64,000 nt of DNA from Ruminococcaceae bacterium D5 (GCA_900113995.1 FORK01000017.1:1-64000), one strand, 5' to 3'. Shown: positions 45,335 through 52,946, counted from the stretch's first letter. Numbers and translations are program-made. The notes: a model not told the origin generated them from the sequence alone.

Positions 45335-45565
45335 GGCTCTGCCGGTGGAGGCACCCCGCAAAAAGCTTTTGCTTCAAGCTTCGGGCTTCGAGCGAAGTGA
45401 ATCTCTGATGCCAAATTTCCAACGATAGAAAGTTGCTGTCAGTACAACAACCGCCTGTTTACGGGCTGCGGAGCAAGCGATGCAAGTGAAATAAATTCCA
45501 TGCGTCTTGGGACGCTTGCCGGTAACTGCCCTGATGGGCCATTCAAGCCGCCGGCTTAACCGGCG
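45335..45565 (+). repeat. Dispersed intergenic repeat, copy B
   Basis: About 231 bp filling the gap from the nifSU terminator to the stop codon of the DUF523 gene, which it abuts. It is the best-preserved relative of copy A (17265-17490). It begins GGCTCTGCCGGTGGAGG and ends with the hairpin CGCCGGCTTAACCGGCG. The internal hairpin reads GCCTG-TTTA-CGGGC, with a T-G wobble where copy A has C-G. Confidence 0.75.
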
Positions 45566-45566
45566 A

Positions 45567-46019
45567 TCATGACTCCTGCGCAGCGATCCAGGCAAGAAGC
45601 TCCTCCAACTGATTCTCGGAAAAAACGGCAATTCCGCTGCAGCGCAGCAGCTCGGCGGTAACTCCTTCTCCCGGGATGCGCTTTCCGGTGAAGCTTCCAT
45701 CGTAGATGACGCTGCTTCCGCAGGAAGGGCTGCGCTCCTTGAGAAGCGCACAGCGGCACCCCTCCCGCTGCGCAAGCTCCAGCGCCGCAGAAGCTCCGGC
45801 AAAAAAGGCGGCGGTTACATCGGCGCCCTCACAATTTCGCACATGCTCCCCCACTCTTTCAGCAGGACTGCGCGGGGTGGGCAGCCCGCCCAACTGTTCG
45901 GGACAAACAGGAACCAAAGTACATTTTTTCAAACGATTTTGAAAAATCATCGGATCATAACCGCCGCCGTCATACCGGCAGCATGTGCCCAGCAGACAGG
46001 CGCTGACCATCAGTTTCAT
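45567..46019 (-). CDS. DUF523 (YbbK-type) protein
   Basis: A 150-residue cytoplasmic protein: MKLMVSACLLGTCCRYDG, VCPEQLGGLPTPRSPAE and LKERSPSCGSS are the conserved Cys-containing motifs of DUF523. The role is unknown; the conserved cysteines suggest metal or redox chemistry. TAGGAGGGG lies just before the ATG, and a CIRCE element lies 13 bp upstream, so HrcA may affect it. Confidence 0.9.
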   Translation of the reverse strand: MKLMVSACLLGTCCRYDGGGYDPMIFQNRLKKCTLVPVCPEQLGGLPTPRSPAERVGEHVRNCEGADVTAAFFAGASAALELAQREGCRCALLKERSPSCGSSVIYDGSFTGKRIPGEGVTAELLRCSGIAVFSENQLEELLAWIAAQES

Positions 46020-46032
46020 TTCCCCTCCTATA

Positions 46033-46059
46033 TTAGCACTCGAACAATTAGAGTGCTAA
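46033..46059. promoter_or_regulatory. CIRCE operator (HrcA site)
   Basis: TTAGCACTC, 9 nt, GAGTGCTAA: an exact CIRCE inverted repeat. It lies in the divergent region between the DUF523 gene and hsp20. A TATATT overlapping its left edge could be a plus-strand -10 box, the usual arrangement, leaving a leader of about 160 nt to hsp20. It would equally sit in the 5' leader of the DUF523 gene. Confidence 0.95.
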
Positions 46060-46218
46060 GAATTAAAAGTTTTTTCACTTTTCATCGCACATTTTTTCGA
46101 TTTTATTTGGTATCTTATAGTTGTTGAAAGAAAGAGCACCCGGAGAACACAAAGAGGGCCTTCTTCCGACAGCAACATACCAACAATGATCAAGCAAACA
46201 ATGAATGGAGGTTTTTGT

Positions 46219-46644
46219 ATGTTCGATCTTATGCCTTATGGACGCAGAAATCAGGTTTTTAACCCCTTCCATGATCTGGACAATTTGGAGAAGCACTTCT
46301 TCGGCGGATTGGGAATCAGCGAATTCAAAACGGATATCACCGAGAAGGACGACGCCTATCTGCTGGAGGCAGACCTTCCGGGATTCCGCAAGGAAGACAT
46401 CCAGGTCGATGTCGAAGATCACTTCCTTGTAATTCGTGCCGAACGTTCGGCCAAAGAGGAAAAAACCGAGGAGGGCAAGGTGGTCTACCGCGAACGCAGC
46501 TACGGCTCGTTCAGCAGAAGCTTTGACATCTCCAACGTCGATGCCGGCAAGATTACCGCCAAGTACGCAGACGGCGTACTTGCCCTGACCCTGCCGAAGA
46601 AAGTGCCGGACGCTCCGTCCGCACGCCGTCTTGAGATTCAGTAA
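46219..46644 (+). CDS. Hsp20 / alpha-crystallin small heat-shock protein
   Basis: A 141-residue holdase. The alpha-crystallin domain spans about 40-130 (FKTDITEKDDAYLLEADLPG; YADGVLALTLPKK) with the conserved A-x-x-x-n-G-v-L motif, followed by a short tail with LEIQ as I-x-I-like anchor. GGAGG lies 7 nt before the ATG at 46219. The upstream CIRCE suggests HrcA heat-shock control. Confidence 0.94.
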   Translation: MFDLMPYGRRNQVFNPFHDLDNLEKHFFGGLGISEFKTDITEKDDAYLLEADLPGFRKEDIQVDVEDHFLVIRAERSAKEEKTEEGKVVYRERSYGSFSRSFDISNVDAGKITAKYADGVLALTLPKKVPDAPSARRLEIQ

Positions 46645-46671
46645 ATCTGTCTATCCTCCCTTTTCTTCATG

Positions 46672-46710
46672 AAGCGGGGGCGGAGCGGTTTTTCCGCTCC
46701 GCCCCCGCTT
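46672..46710. terminator. Bidirectional terminator between hsp20 and prfB
   Basis: A 17-bp stem (AAGCGGGGGCGGAGCGG with its complement) around TTTTT, followed by TTTG; the flanking genes converge. Confidence 0.88.
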
Positions 46711-46723
46711 TTGTCAGAAAAGC

Positions 46724-47854
46724 TCATTCCTCCTGCGCATCAGAAAGGGTTCCCTGGTTAGCAGCCTTGAGATAAGCATTGATAAAGCCGTCAAGATCAC
46801 CGTCCATGACGGCGTTGATGTTCCCGCTCTCGAATCCGGTGCGGTGGTCCTTAGCCAGCGTATAGGGCATAAAGACGTAGGAGCGGATCTGGCTTCCCCA
46901 AGCAATCTCTTTCTGAACGCCCTTGATGTCGTCGATCTTCTCCAGGTGCTCCCGTTCCTTGATCTCGACCAGCTTGGACTTGAGCATATTCATTGCCATC
47001 TCGCGGTTCTGGAACTGGCTGCGCTCGTTCTGGCAGGCCACCACAATACCGGTCGGAATATGGGTGAGCCGCACAGCCGAAGAGGTCTTGTTAATGTGCT
47101 GCCCGCCCGCGCCGCTTGCGCGGTAGACATCCATTTTAATGTCTTCGTCGCGGATTTCGACATCCATCGAATCGTTGATCTCGGGAATCACTTCCAGCGA
47201 AGCAAAGGAGGTATGCCGGCGTCCGGAGGCATCAAACGGTGAGACCCGCACCAGCCGGTGCACCCCATTCTCCGATTTGAGAAAGCCGTAGGCATTGTGG
47301 CCGTTGACAAGAACCGAAGCGCTCTTGACCCCAGCCTCATCCCCTTCCAGATAATCGAGAAGCTTATAGGTGAAGCCGTGGCGCTCGGCCCAGCGGGTGT
47401 ACATCCGGTAAAGCATCTGCGCCCAATCCTGCGCCTCGGTGCCGCCCGCGCCCGCATGAAAGGTCAGGATGGCATTGTTCGAATCGTAGGGGCCGGTCAG
47501 CAGCGTGGCCAGCTTCATCTCTTCCAATTTCGCTTTTGTGCGTTCACAGCCCGCCCTGATCTCCTCCGCCAGACTCTCATCCTCTTCTTCCTGAGCGATT
47601 TCAATCAGAGTGGCGGCATCATCGTATTCCCGCACCAGCCCGTCGTATTCCGCCAAGGTATCCTTGAGCTGCTTGGTCTTGGTCACGATTTTCTGCGAAT
47701 TCTCCAGATCGTTCCAAAAGCCCGGCATGGCAGCCTTTTCTTCCAGTTCCTCCACCTGCTCGGCGATCTTCTGGTATCCGATCGCTTCCGCAAGATCATC
47801 AATATCGGGCCGCAGCGCCTGTAGAGAAAGTCGCAGTTCTTCTATTTGAAGCAT
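46724..47854 (-). CDS. prfB: Peptide chain release factor 2
   Basis: A 376-residue RF2. The stop-codon tripeptide SPF (VRVSPFDASGRRH) identifies RF2 rather than RF1, and the catalytic GGQ is in ASGAGGQHINKT. It reads UAA and UGA. The gene is one continuous frame: the usual autoregulatory UGA frameshift near codon 26 is absent. The ATG at 47854 has AAAGGA at normal distance; one three codons earlier is too close. Confidence 0.95.
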   Translation of the reverse strand: MLQIEELRLSLQALRPDIDDLAEAIGYQKIAEQVEELEEKAAMPGFWNDLENSQKIVTKTKQLKDTLAEYDGLVREYDDAATLIEIAQEEEDESLAEEIRAGCERTKAKLEEMKLATLLTGPYDSNNAILTFHAGAGGTEAQDWAQMLYRMYTRWAERHGFTYKLLDYLEGDEAGVKSASVLVNGHNAYGFLKSENGVHRLVRVSPFDASGRRHTSFASLEVIPEINDSMDVEIRDEDIKMDVYRASGAGGQHINKTSSAVRLTHIPTGIVVACQNERSQFQNREMAMNMLKSKLVEIKEREHLEKIDDIKGVQKEIAWGSQIRSYVFMPYTLAKDHRTGFESGNINAVMDGDLDGFINAYLKAANQGTLSDAQEE

Positions 47855-48003
47855 GATATCCATCCTTTATATTGGTGTTGTGTCCGGTATACGATCAGGC
47901 CGCTCCGGCAGCTTCCCGGCTTTTCAGCCGCCGGATTTTATTATACGTGGATTACTTCGCTTTGTAAAGCCAATATCCGGCCTTTCGTTCATAAATTATA
48001 ATA

Positions 48004-48032
48004 TTGTGGTTTCCCCAATCCTATTGTATAAT
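48004..48032 (+). promoter_or_regulatory. Promoter of the RING/DUF2628 gene
   Basis: TTGTGG (48004-48009), 17 nt, TATAAT (48027-48032). Confidence 0.75.
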
Positions 48033-48107
48033 ATTTTCAAAAGGTCCTGTAAAATGCCGCCGGCTCCGGCAGACAAGCTCCGGCCGGCGGAAATGAGGTG
48101 TTCTATT

Positions 48108-49049
48108 TTGAGTAAATATACTGGTATCCCATGCTCCCGCTGCGGCCACACTTTTACCGATCAGGACGACGTTGTAGTATGCCCGGAATGCGGTGCGCCG
48201 CACCACCGTTCCTGTTTCCGTGAGCTGGGACACTGCGCGCTTCAGGAACAGCATGGCCCGGATTTTTCCTGGAGCTACCATTCCGCCCAACCCGAATCCG
48301 AGGGAACGTCTCAGACAGTGATCTGCTCCCGCTGTGGAGCGGCTACTCCCGCCGAGCTTCCCAACTGCCAGATGTGCGGCTCGCCTCTCTCCGCCGACGC
48401 GCAGGAGCCGCCTCCCCTTCCCGGTCAGGGACAGTATGCCCGGCATTCCGCTTCCAACTTCGGAACCTACTTTGATGACTGGGAGTACAACGGTGTAACT
48501 GCCCGTGAATTCTCTGCCTATACCGGAACCGGCTCCTACTATTTCCTCAGCCAGTTCAAACGCCTGGTGCATTCCCGGCAGAATATCAGTTGGAACTGGT
48601 GCGCCTTCTTTTTTGGCTTTCTTTATTTCTTCTATCGGAAGATGTACCGGCTCGGCGCTGCCCTGCTGGCTTTTTATATTGCGTCCTCGCTTCCGACGAT
48701 GCTTTGCTTCTTTATCAGACCGTTTGATCAGCAGATGGTTTTCTACGGAATGCAGGTCAGCTACAACGCACAGCTTTTAGATCGGTTGGCGGTGCTCAGT
48801 AATATCATGGGATTTGCACAATGGGCCCTGATGATCCTCTGCGGTTTATTTGCCAATAAGTTCTATCTGCAAACTGCGCTGCGTACTATCACGCAGTTCC
48901 GCCAAGGACGCCAAAACGATCCACAATATTATACCGATCTTTACCTGCTCGGCCGTCCCAATCCGCTCATCATCGCACTGCTGTTTGCCGCCTTTTTTAT
49001 CACCACCGGATTTCTCGGCACCTTTATGCAGATCGTTCCAGTTGCTTAA
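48108..49049 (+). CDS. RING-like zinc finger plus DUF2628 membrane protein
   Basis: About 313 residues. The N-terminus has a prokaryotic RING-type finger (CSRCG, CPECG, HHRSCFRELGHC), then a zinc ribbon (CSRCG, CQMCG), a Pro/Gly linker, and a C-terminal membrane domain starting SWNWCAFFFGFLYFFYRKMY, the DUF2628 signature, with three to four helices. The TTG at 48108 has GAGGTG at good distance; an ATG five codons earlier is an alternative. The function is unknown; it may be an envelope sensor or chaperone. Confidence 0.8.
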   Translation: MSKYTGIPCSRCGHTFTDQDDVVVCPECGAPHHRSCFRELGHCALQEQHGPDFSWSYHSAQPESEGTSQTVICSRCGAATPAELPNCQMCGSPLSADAQEPPPLPGQGQYARHSASNFGTYFDDWEYNGVTAREFSAYTGTGSYYFLSQFKRLVHSRQNISWNWCAFFFGFLYFFYRKMYRLGAALLAFYIASSLPTMLCFFIRPFDQQMVFYGMQVSYNAQLLDRLAVLSNIMGFAQWALMILCGLFANKFYLQTALRTITQFRQGRQNDPQYYTDLYLLGRPNPLIIALLFAAFFITTGFLGTFMQIVPVA

Positions 49050-49063
49050 AGCTTATTATCGGC

Positions 49064-49098
49064 AGGAGGCGCACCCAATCGGGTACGCCTCCTCTTTT
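49064..49098 (+). terminator. Terminator of the RING/DUF2628 gene
   Basis: GGAGGCG and ACCC pair with GGGT and CGCCTCC, followed by TCTTTTT. Confidence 0.75.
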
Positions 49099-49111
49099 TG
49101 GCGCCAATATA

Positions 49112-49143
49112 AAAAGTCCGCCGCATCAAAGCGACGGACTTTT
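49112..49143 (-). terminator. tRNA-Cys terminator
   Basis: AAAGTCCG and CGC pair with GCG and CGGACTTT; the minus strand ends in TTTTT. Confidence 0.7.
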
Positions 49144-49147
49144 ATTC

Positions 49148-49221
49148 TGGAGGCGCCACCCGGAATCGAACCGGGGATGAAGGTTTTGCAGACCTCTGCC
49201 TTACCGCTTGGCTATGGCGCC
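49148..49221 (-). tRNA. tRNA-Cys (GCA)
   Basis: Minus strand: acceptor GGCGCCA with TGGCGCC, anticodon loop CTGCAAA (GCA), T-arm GGTTCGATTCC, discriminator T and encoded CCA (49148-49150). Confidence 0.97.
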
Positions 49222-49254
49222 ATTGCAATACCGCTAATGCGAGACAGCTTTTAT

Positions 49255-49283
49255 ATTATACACAAGAACACTGTCTTTGGCAA
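49255..49283 (-). promoter_or_regulatory. tRNA-Cys promoter
   Basis: On the minus strand: TTGCCA (49283-49278), 17 nt, TATAAT (49260-49255). The rest of 49284-49534 shows no gene. Confidence 0.8.
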
Positions 49284-49534
49284 TACCTTTTTGAAATTTT
49301 TTTGCAGATTCTGCATCCGGTGATTCCTTCTGTTTCCAAACATAAAGGGATAAGCGGGTATTCATAGAGGGCACGCGCAATTTTCTACAGCAATGGACAT
49401 CTACGCCCATTGCCCATCAAAAACCAGAAAATTGCAACAGCTGCGAAAAGCTCCAACTACAAGTCCCTTTTTCGCGCTGCTTCGAAAACAAAATCAAAAT
49501 TCGGTCATTCACTGTGTAATTTCCGCGCCCGGAG

Positions 49535-49642
49535 GCTCTGACAAAGATCGTCGGCCATGCCAGCTACGAGACAAGCGTTGACAAATATGATGATGTGGTG
49601 AATCTGGATTTTCTGCAGAGAGAGGCAAAAAAGGGGCTTTAA
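49535..49642 (+). pseudogene. Tyrosine recombinase (integrase) C-terminal remnant
   Basis: Thirty-five codons ending at TAA read ALTKIVGHASYETSVDKY and then DDVVNLDFLQREAKKGL. GHAS and the Tyr in VDKY match the box II end (GHxS...Y) of phage-type integrases. The rest of the gene, including the box I Arg, is absent, so it is non-functional. Confidence 0.6.
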
Positions 49643-49677
49643 TGCCGCCCTGAATTAAGAAAACATTTAAGCAAAGA

Positions 49678-49708
49678 ACGGTATAGCTTCCGGCTATGCC
49701 GTTTTTTG
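49678..49708 (+). terminator. Terminator at the relaxase-ORF end
   Basis: ACGGTATAGC pairs with GCTATGCCGT (one G-T wobble), followed by TTTTTT on the plus strand; it overlaps the last codons of the convergent minus-strand ORF. Confidence 0.65.
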
Positions 49709-51118
49709 CTGCTTTTTTGTTGTATGCTGGGCTTCATCAATAGCCCGTGCAAAGTCAAATGCACCGATAAAGTTGTAGACAATGGTAATTTCTCGCGTCT
49801 TGGTTTTCCTGTCTGCATGGGAAACTTCGATGCGGTCTATAAACTCTCGCAGAAGCGTTGCGTCAAGTTCCTGCATATCCGTGTACTTCTTCACCGTTGC
49901 GATAAACGCCTTGACATTGGTTTTCTGCTGTTCCTGCTGTTTCAGTTCCTTGCGTAAAACCTCTGCCATAGATTTAAGGTTGCTCTGTTCCAGCTCGTAG
50001 TCGCGGGACATCTTAATAAAGCGTTCATCCGATAACTTGCCCATTACATTGTCCTCATACATTCGGGATATGATACGGTCAAGCTCTGCAATTCTTTGAT
50101 CTGCTTTTGAGAGAGCTTCGCGCTTCCTTGCAAACTCTGCGTCACGATCCCGCATACTGCTGTCTGCCGCTTCCTGTATAAACTCGGCTTCATACTCCGT
50201 CACATGCTGGATTGCTTCGCGCAGATTTTGCTTCCTGCCTGTCTTGCTGGCACTTTCCCCACGTTCCAAGTCGGGATATTTCTCCACCATATATGGATAC
50301 CCGATATATTTCTCCGCCTCGGCAATCAGCGTGGCAAAGGTTTCATCTTCCAGCGCCGATGCGGGAATTTCATAACCTGCAGGCCGGTTTGTTATATACC
50401 TGCTTATATATTCAGAGTTGCCGAACAGATCCGGTCGGTTGCCCAGCACAGACATATACAGGGCATATTTGCTCAAAGTTTCCTCGCCCATGATGTACAC
50501 GGGAACATGGGAAATGTCAGCCCATGCCTTGCGCCACAAGAGGGTGTTGTCCTTGTCGTTCCAGCCTGTAAGGTCAACTTTGTGTGTCTTGTATCTGCCG
50601 CTTGGCAAGCGGATACGCTCGCCGTTTTCATCAAGGTCATATTCCTTTTTGGACTTCGCCGCCCATGTGCCGCGCTCGTCAAGTGGTCGCATAGTCAGCA
50701 TGATATGACAATGGGGATTGCCGCTGTCGGTGTCGTGAATGGCAAAATCCACACACATTCCTCTGGAAACAAATTGAGAGGAACAGTATTCCCGGACAAG
50801 CCGGATCTGTTCCTCTCTGGATAATTCTATGGGGAGCGCCGCGTCAATCTCTCTGGCAAGCTGGGCGTTCCCAGCTTTCTCGTAAAGTTCCACGCTGTTC
50901 CACAAGGTTGAACGGTCAGAGAAAGAGGGTGGTGCGTGGGACGGCAGCATGATTTCGGTATGGACAACGCCGCCTTTGCGGGTGTAGTCATGTGTCATTC
51001 CGTCCCATTCGTTTGTCAGCTTTTCGCCGCTTCGGTAGGCGGCTGCGGCAACGGCTGATTTGCCTTTTCCTCGGCTCACAATGCCGATGTTCCAATGGTA
51101 AATGGCTATGGGTATCAC
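49694..51118 (-). CDS. Chimeric MobA/L relaxase - C40 fragment - serine recombinase tail
   Basis: One open frame of about 474 codons made of three parts. Residues 1-201 are a MobA/MobL (MOBQ) relaxase with AIYHWNIGIVSRGKGKSAVA and the metal motif DFAIHDTDSGNPHCHIML. Residues about 202-277 (MGEETLSKYALYMSVLGNRP to EAEKYIGYPYM) match the segment just before the catalytic Cys of NlpC/P60 proteins of Tn916-like elements, cut before that Cys. Residues 278-474 are the coiled-coil and DUF4368-type C-terminus of a large serine recombinase (RIAELDRIISRMYEDNVMGK). The GTG at 51118 overlaps GGGAGGTG; the usual relaxase start position has ATA instead of ATG. Confidence 0.8.
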   Translation of the reverse strand: MIPIAIYHWNIGIVSRGKGKSAVAAAAYRSGEKLTNEWDGMTHDYTRKGGVVHTEIMLPSHAPPSFSDRSTLWNSVELYEKAGNAQLAREIDAALPIELSREEQIRLVREYCSSQFVSRGMCVDFAIHDTDSGNPHCHIMLTMRPLDERGTWAAKSKKEYDLDENGERIRLPSGRYKTHKVDLTGWNDKDNTLLWRKAWADISHVPVYIMGEETLSKYALYMSVLGNRPDLFGNSEYISRYITNRPAGYEIPASALEDETFATLIAEAEKYIGYPYMVEKYPDLERGESASKTGRKQNLREAIQHVTEYEAEFIQEAADSSMRDRDAEFARKREALSKADQRIAELDRIISRMYEDNVMGKLSDERFIKMSRDYELEQSNLKSMAEVLRKELKQQEQQKTNVKAFIATVKKYTDMQELDATLLREFIDRIEVSHADRKTKTREITIVYNFIGAFDFARAIDEAQHTTKKQQKTA

Positions 51119-51138
51119 CTCCCGGATAGGATAACAAA

Positions 51139-51189
51139 ACCCGCAAAAAGGGTACAGACGCCAACGGCGGGTGTGCTGTTTTTGCGGGT
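51139..51189. repeat. Inverted repeat upstream of the relaxase ORF
   Basis: ACCCGCAAAAA (51139-51149) and TTTTTGCGGGT (51179-51189) are perfect 11-bp arms 29 nt apart. It is part of the 230-bp gap that also contains the nic-like site, so it may belong to the transfer origin. Confidence 0.6.
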
Positions 51190-51303
51190 GTGCAGGGATA
51201 GCCGCGAAGCGGCGCAAGGGGGGCAGCCCCTTGTTGCGGCAAGGCCGCCATATCGGAGCGCGGGGAAATCTCCCTGTGCGGAGATAAGCCCTCGGCAGAG
51301 CGC

Positions 51304-51334
51304 ACACGCCCGCAAGGGTGTATAAGTGCGCCCT
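51304..51334 (+). other. Probable origin of transfer (oriT), IncQ-like nic
   Basis: TAAGTGCGCCCT (51323-51334) agrees with the nic core of RSF1010/IncQ plasmids, which MOBQ relaxases cut. As in those origins, a short inverted repeat stands immediately 5' (ACACGCCC, GCAA loop, GGGTGT, 51304-51320). It lies between the DUF3847 gene and the relaxase ORF. Cleavage is inferred from similarity. Confidence 0.7.
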
Positions 51335-51349
51335 TTGTTCCAAAGGGAT

Positions 51350-51646
51350 TTATTCGGCGTTCCCGCTTTCGGCTCGTTTTTTCAGATATTCCCGCGCTGG
51401 TTCGCTCGTCAAGGCAAGCCGGAGAAGTGCTGCGGCTTCCTCGTCGGTCATGTTCTTTGCTTCCGGCACAATGCTTTCAAAGACCGCGCCCCGGACGATA
51501 AGGCGGTGGCTGCGTGTTCTGCGTTCCTCTTTGGATAGCTTCTGACGCAACACCTTTTCCCGGTTCTCAAACTGCCGGATTTTCTTCTTTCCGTCCTCAA
51601 TCTCGGCTTGCAGTTCTTCACGGGTTTTCTCTCTTGGTTTTGTCAT
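51350..51646 (-). CDS. DUF3847 mobile-element protein
   Basis: A 98-residue highly charged helical protein (MTKPREKTREELQAEIEDGK; KEERRTRSHRLIVRGAVFES). DUF3847 proteins are found beside MobA/L relaxases in gut Firmicutes, where MobC-like accessory factors would be expected. AAGGAG lies 9 nt before the ATG at 51646. It is likely a mobilization accessory DNA-binding protein. Confidence 0.78.
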   Translation of the reverse strand: MTKPREKTREELQAEIEDGKKKIRQFENREKVLRQKLSKEERRTRSHRLIVRGAVFESIVPEAKNMTDEEAAALLRLALTSEPAREYLKKRAESGNAE

Positions 51647-51782
51647 GGTTGGTCGCTCCTTTCTGCCCGTCGGCATAAAAATAGAGCAGCCGTTTTCAAA
51701 TTGAAATGGCTGCTCGTGGCGGTGTTATTCAGTTCTTGTCAGCTCCCAGATAAACGAGAAGTTGCCGTTGTGAAGGTTATGC

Positions 51783-52247
51783 TCATTTTGCGTTATTACT
51801 GTTTCGAACTCTGTCATTCATTCTTTTCACTTTGCGTTTCCATACAAAATATTGAATGAGCCAAGTGATGACGGAAATTGCAACGAATATTCCTACATAT
51901 GAAAGAATACCAATGGCATTATGCTTCATCCAATTCGTAATATAGGCAATCGGAAACAACGTAACACAGACAATGGCAAAGTAAATTCCGCTTTGCTTTG
52001 CAAGGCTCCACGAATCAATTTCCCAAATAACGGAAGCCATTGCGAAGCCTGTACCCAAAATTCCGCAGAGAATTGTTTGAAGAATAACTGCGTTTAATTC
52101 ATTTTTCATTGTATCAATCAGCTCAGGGGTGACAGGATAGAACGAACCATCTCCTATGCACATTGATATAATCACAGTTATTACAAAACCGATAGCAATG
52201 CCGAGAGGGAATCCGAGAAGCCCACGCTGAATCATCTTTTTTTTCAT
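51783..52247 (-). CDS. DUF3021 membrane protein
   Basis: A 154-residue protein with four hydrophobic helices (about 10-32, 55-80, 88-108, 118-138). DUF3021 proteins are encoded next to LytTR regulators in Firmicutes, as here: the LytTR gene ends 10 bp upstream. GAGGTGG precedes the ATG. It may modulate the regulator from the membrane. Confidence 0.82.
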   Translation of the reverse strand: MKKKMIQRGLLGFPLGIAIGFVITVIISMCIGDGSFYPVTPELIDTMKNELNAVILQTILCGILGTGFAMASVIWEIDSWSLAKQSGIYFAIVCVTLFPIAYITNWMKHNAIGILSYVGIFVAISVITWLIQYFVWKRKVKRMNDRVRNSNNAK

Positions 52248-52257
52248 TTTTACCACC

Positions 52258-52698
52258 TCATATTCCTAATAATTGTTTGATCTTGGCGACAAAACGCCTT
52301 GAAACATAAGTAACCGTCCCATTTGAAAGCGTAACACAAATTGTTCCTGCAAAGCTTAAATCAAAACCCTTGACTTTTCTCAGATTGATAATATCCGAGT
52401 TTGATATTCGGACAAAAAAGTTGCTGTCCAGCCGCTGCTCCATTTCGTAAAGCCGCAGACGGAGCGTGTACTCACCGTGATTTGTTTCGGCAAACACTTT
52501 GCCCGCTGCAGCAAAAATGCGGTAAATATCAAACGGCTCCAACACTTCGACAATATCATCTTTGAATCCGGCAATCATTTTCGGCTGCTCGTCTGAAAGC
52601 CTTTTCATGATTTCATTGATTTCGTCGGTCATTTTGTTTGTCACAACGATGATTTTGGGTTCCTTGCAGTTCTCATCTAACTTGATTTCAATTTGCAT
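52258..52698 (-). CDS. LytTR-domain DNA-binding regulator
   Basis: A 146-residue protein lacking a receiver domain. The C-terminal LytTR domain includes FFVRISNSDIINLRKVKGFD and GTVTYVSRRFVAKIKQLLG. AGGAGG precedes the ATG. It pairs with the DUF3021 gene and probably controls its own operon; an inverted repeat lies in the promoter region. Cargo of the mobile element. Confidence 0.88.
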   Translation of the reverse strand: MQIEIKLDENCKEPKIIVVTNKMTDEINEIMKRLSDEQPKMIAGFKDDIVEVLEPFDIYRIFAAAGKVFAETNHGEYTLRLRLYEMEQRLDSNFFVRISNSDIINLRKVKGFDLSFAGTICVTLSNGTVTYVSRRFVAKIKQLLGI

Positions 52699-52738
52699 TT
52701 GCTCACCTCCTCTTTGTTACGGTTACAGTATAAGAAAA

Positions 52739-52766
52739 TCGAGAATCGATTTCCACTGATTCTCGA
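52739..52766 (-). promoter_or_regulatory. Inverted repeat in the LytTR promoter region
   Basis: TCGAGAATC (52739-52747) and GATTCTCGA (52758-52766) are perfect 9-bp arms 10 nt apart, just upstream of a minus-strand TATACT (52731-52726). A candidate operator for the LytTR/DUF3021 operon. Confidence 0.6.
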
Positions 52767-52946
52767 CAGGTGGTCGTTTTCAGACCATAGACGGTAGATT
52801 ATATAAATAATCTTCCTCATCAAATTCGCATTTGTTGCTCTGACAACAGATAAAGTATACCACAAGACTGTGAATATTTCTACCTGCTATTTCAGCCTGT
52901 CGGCGGCGTTACTATGGTGGATGCACCCGCTGATACAGGCAAATCC

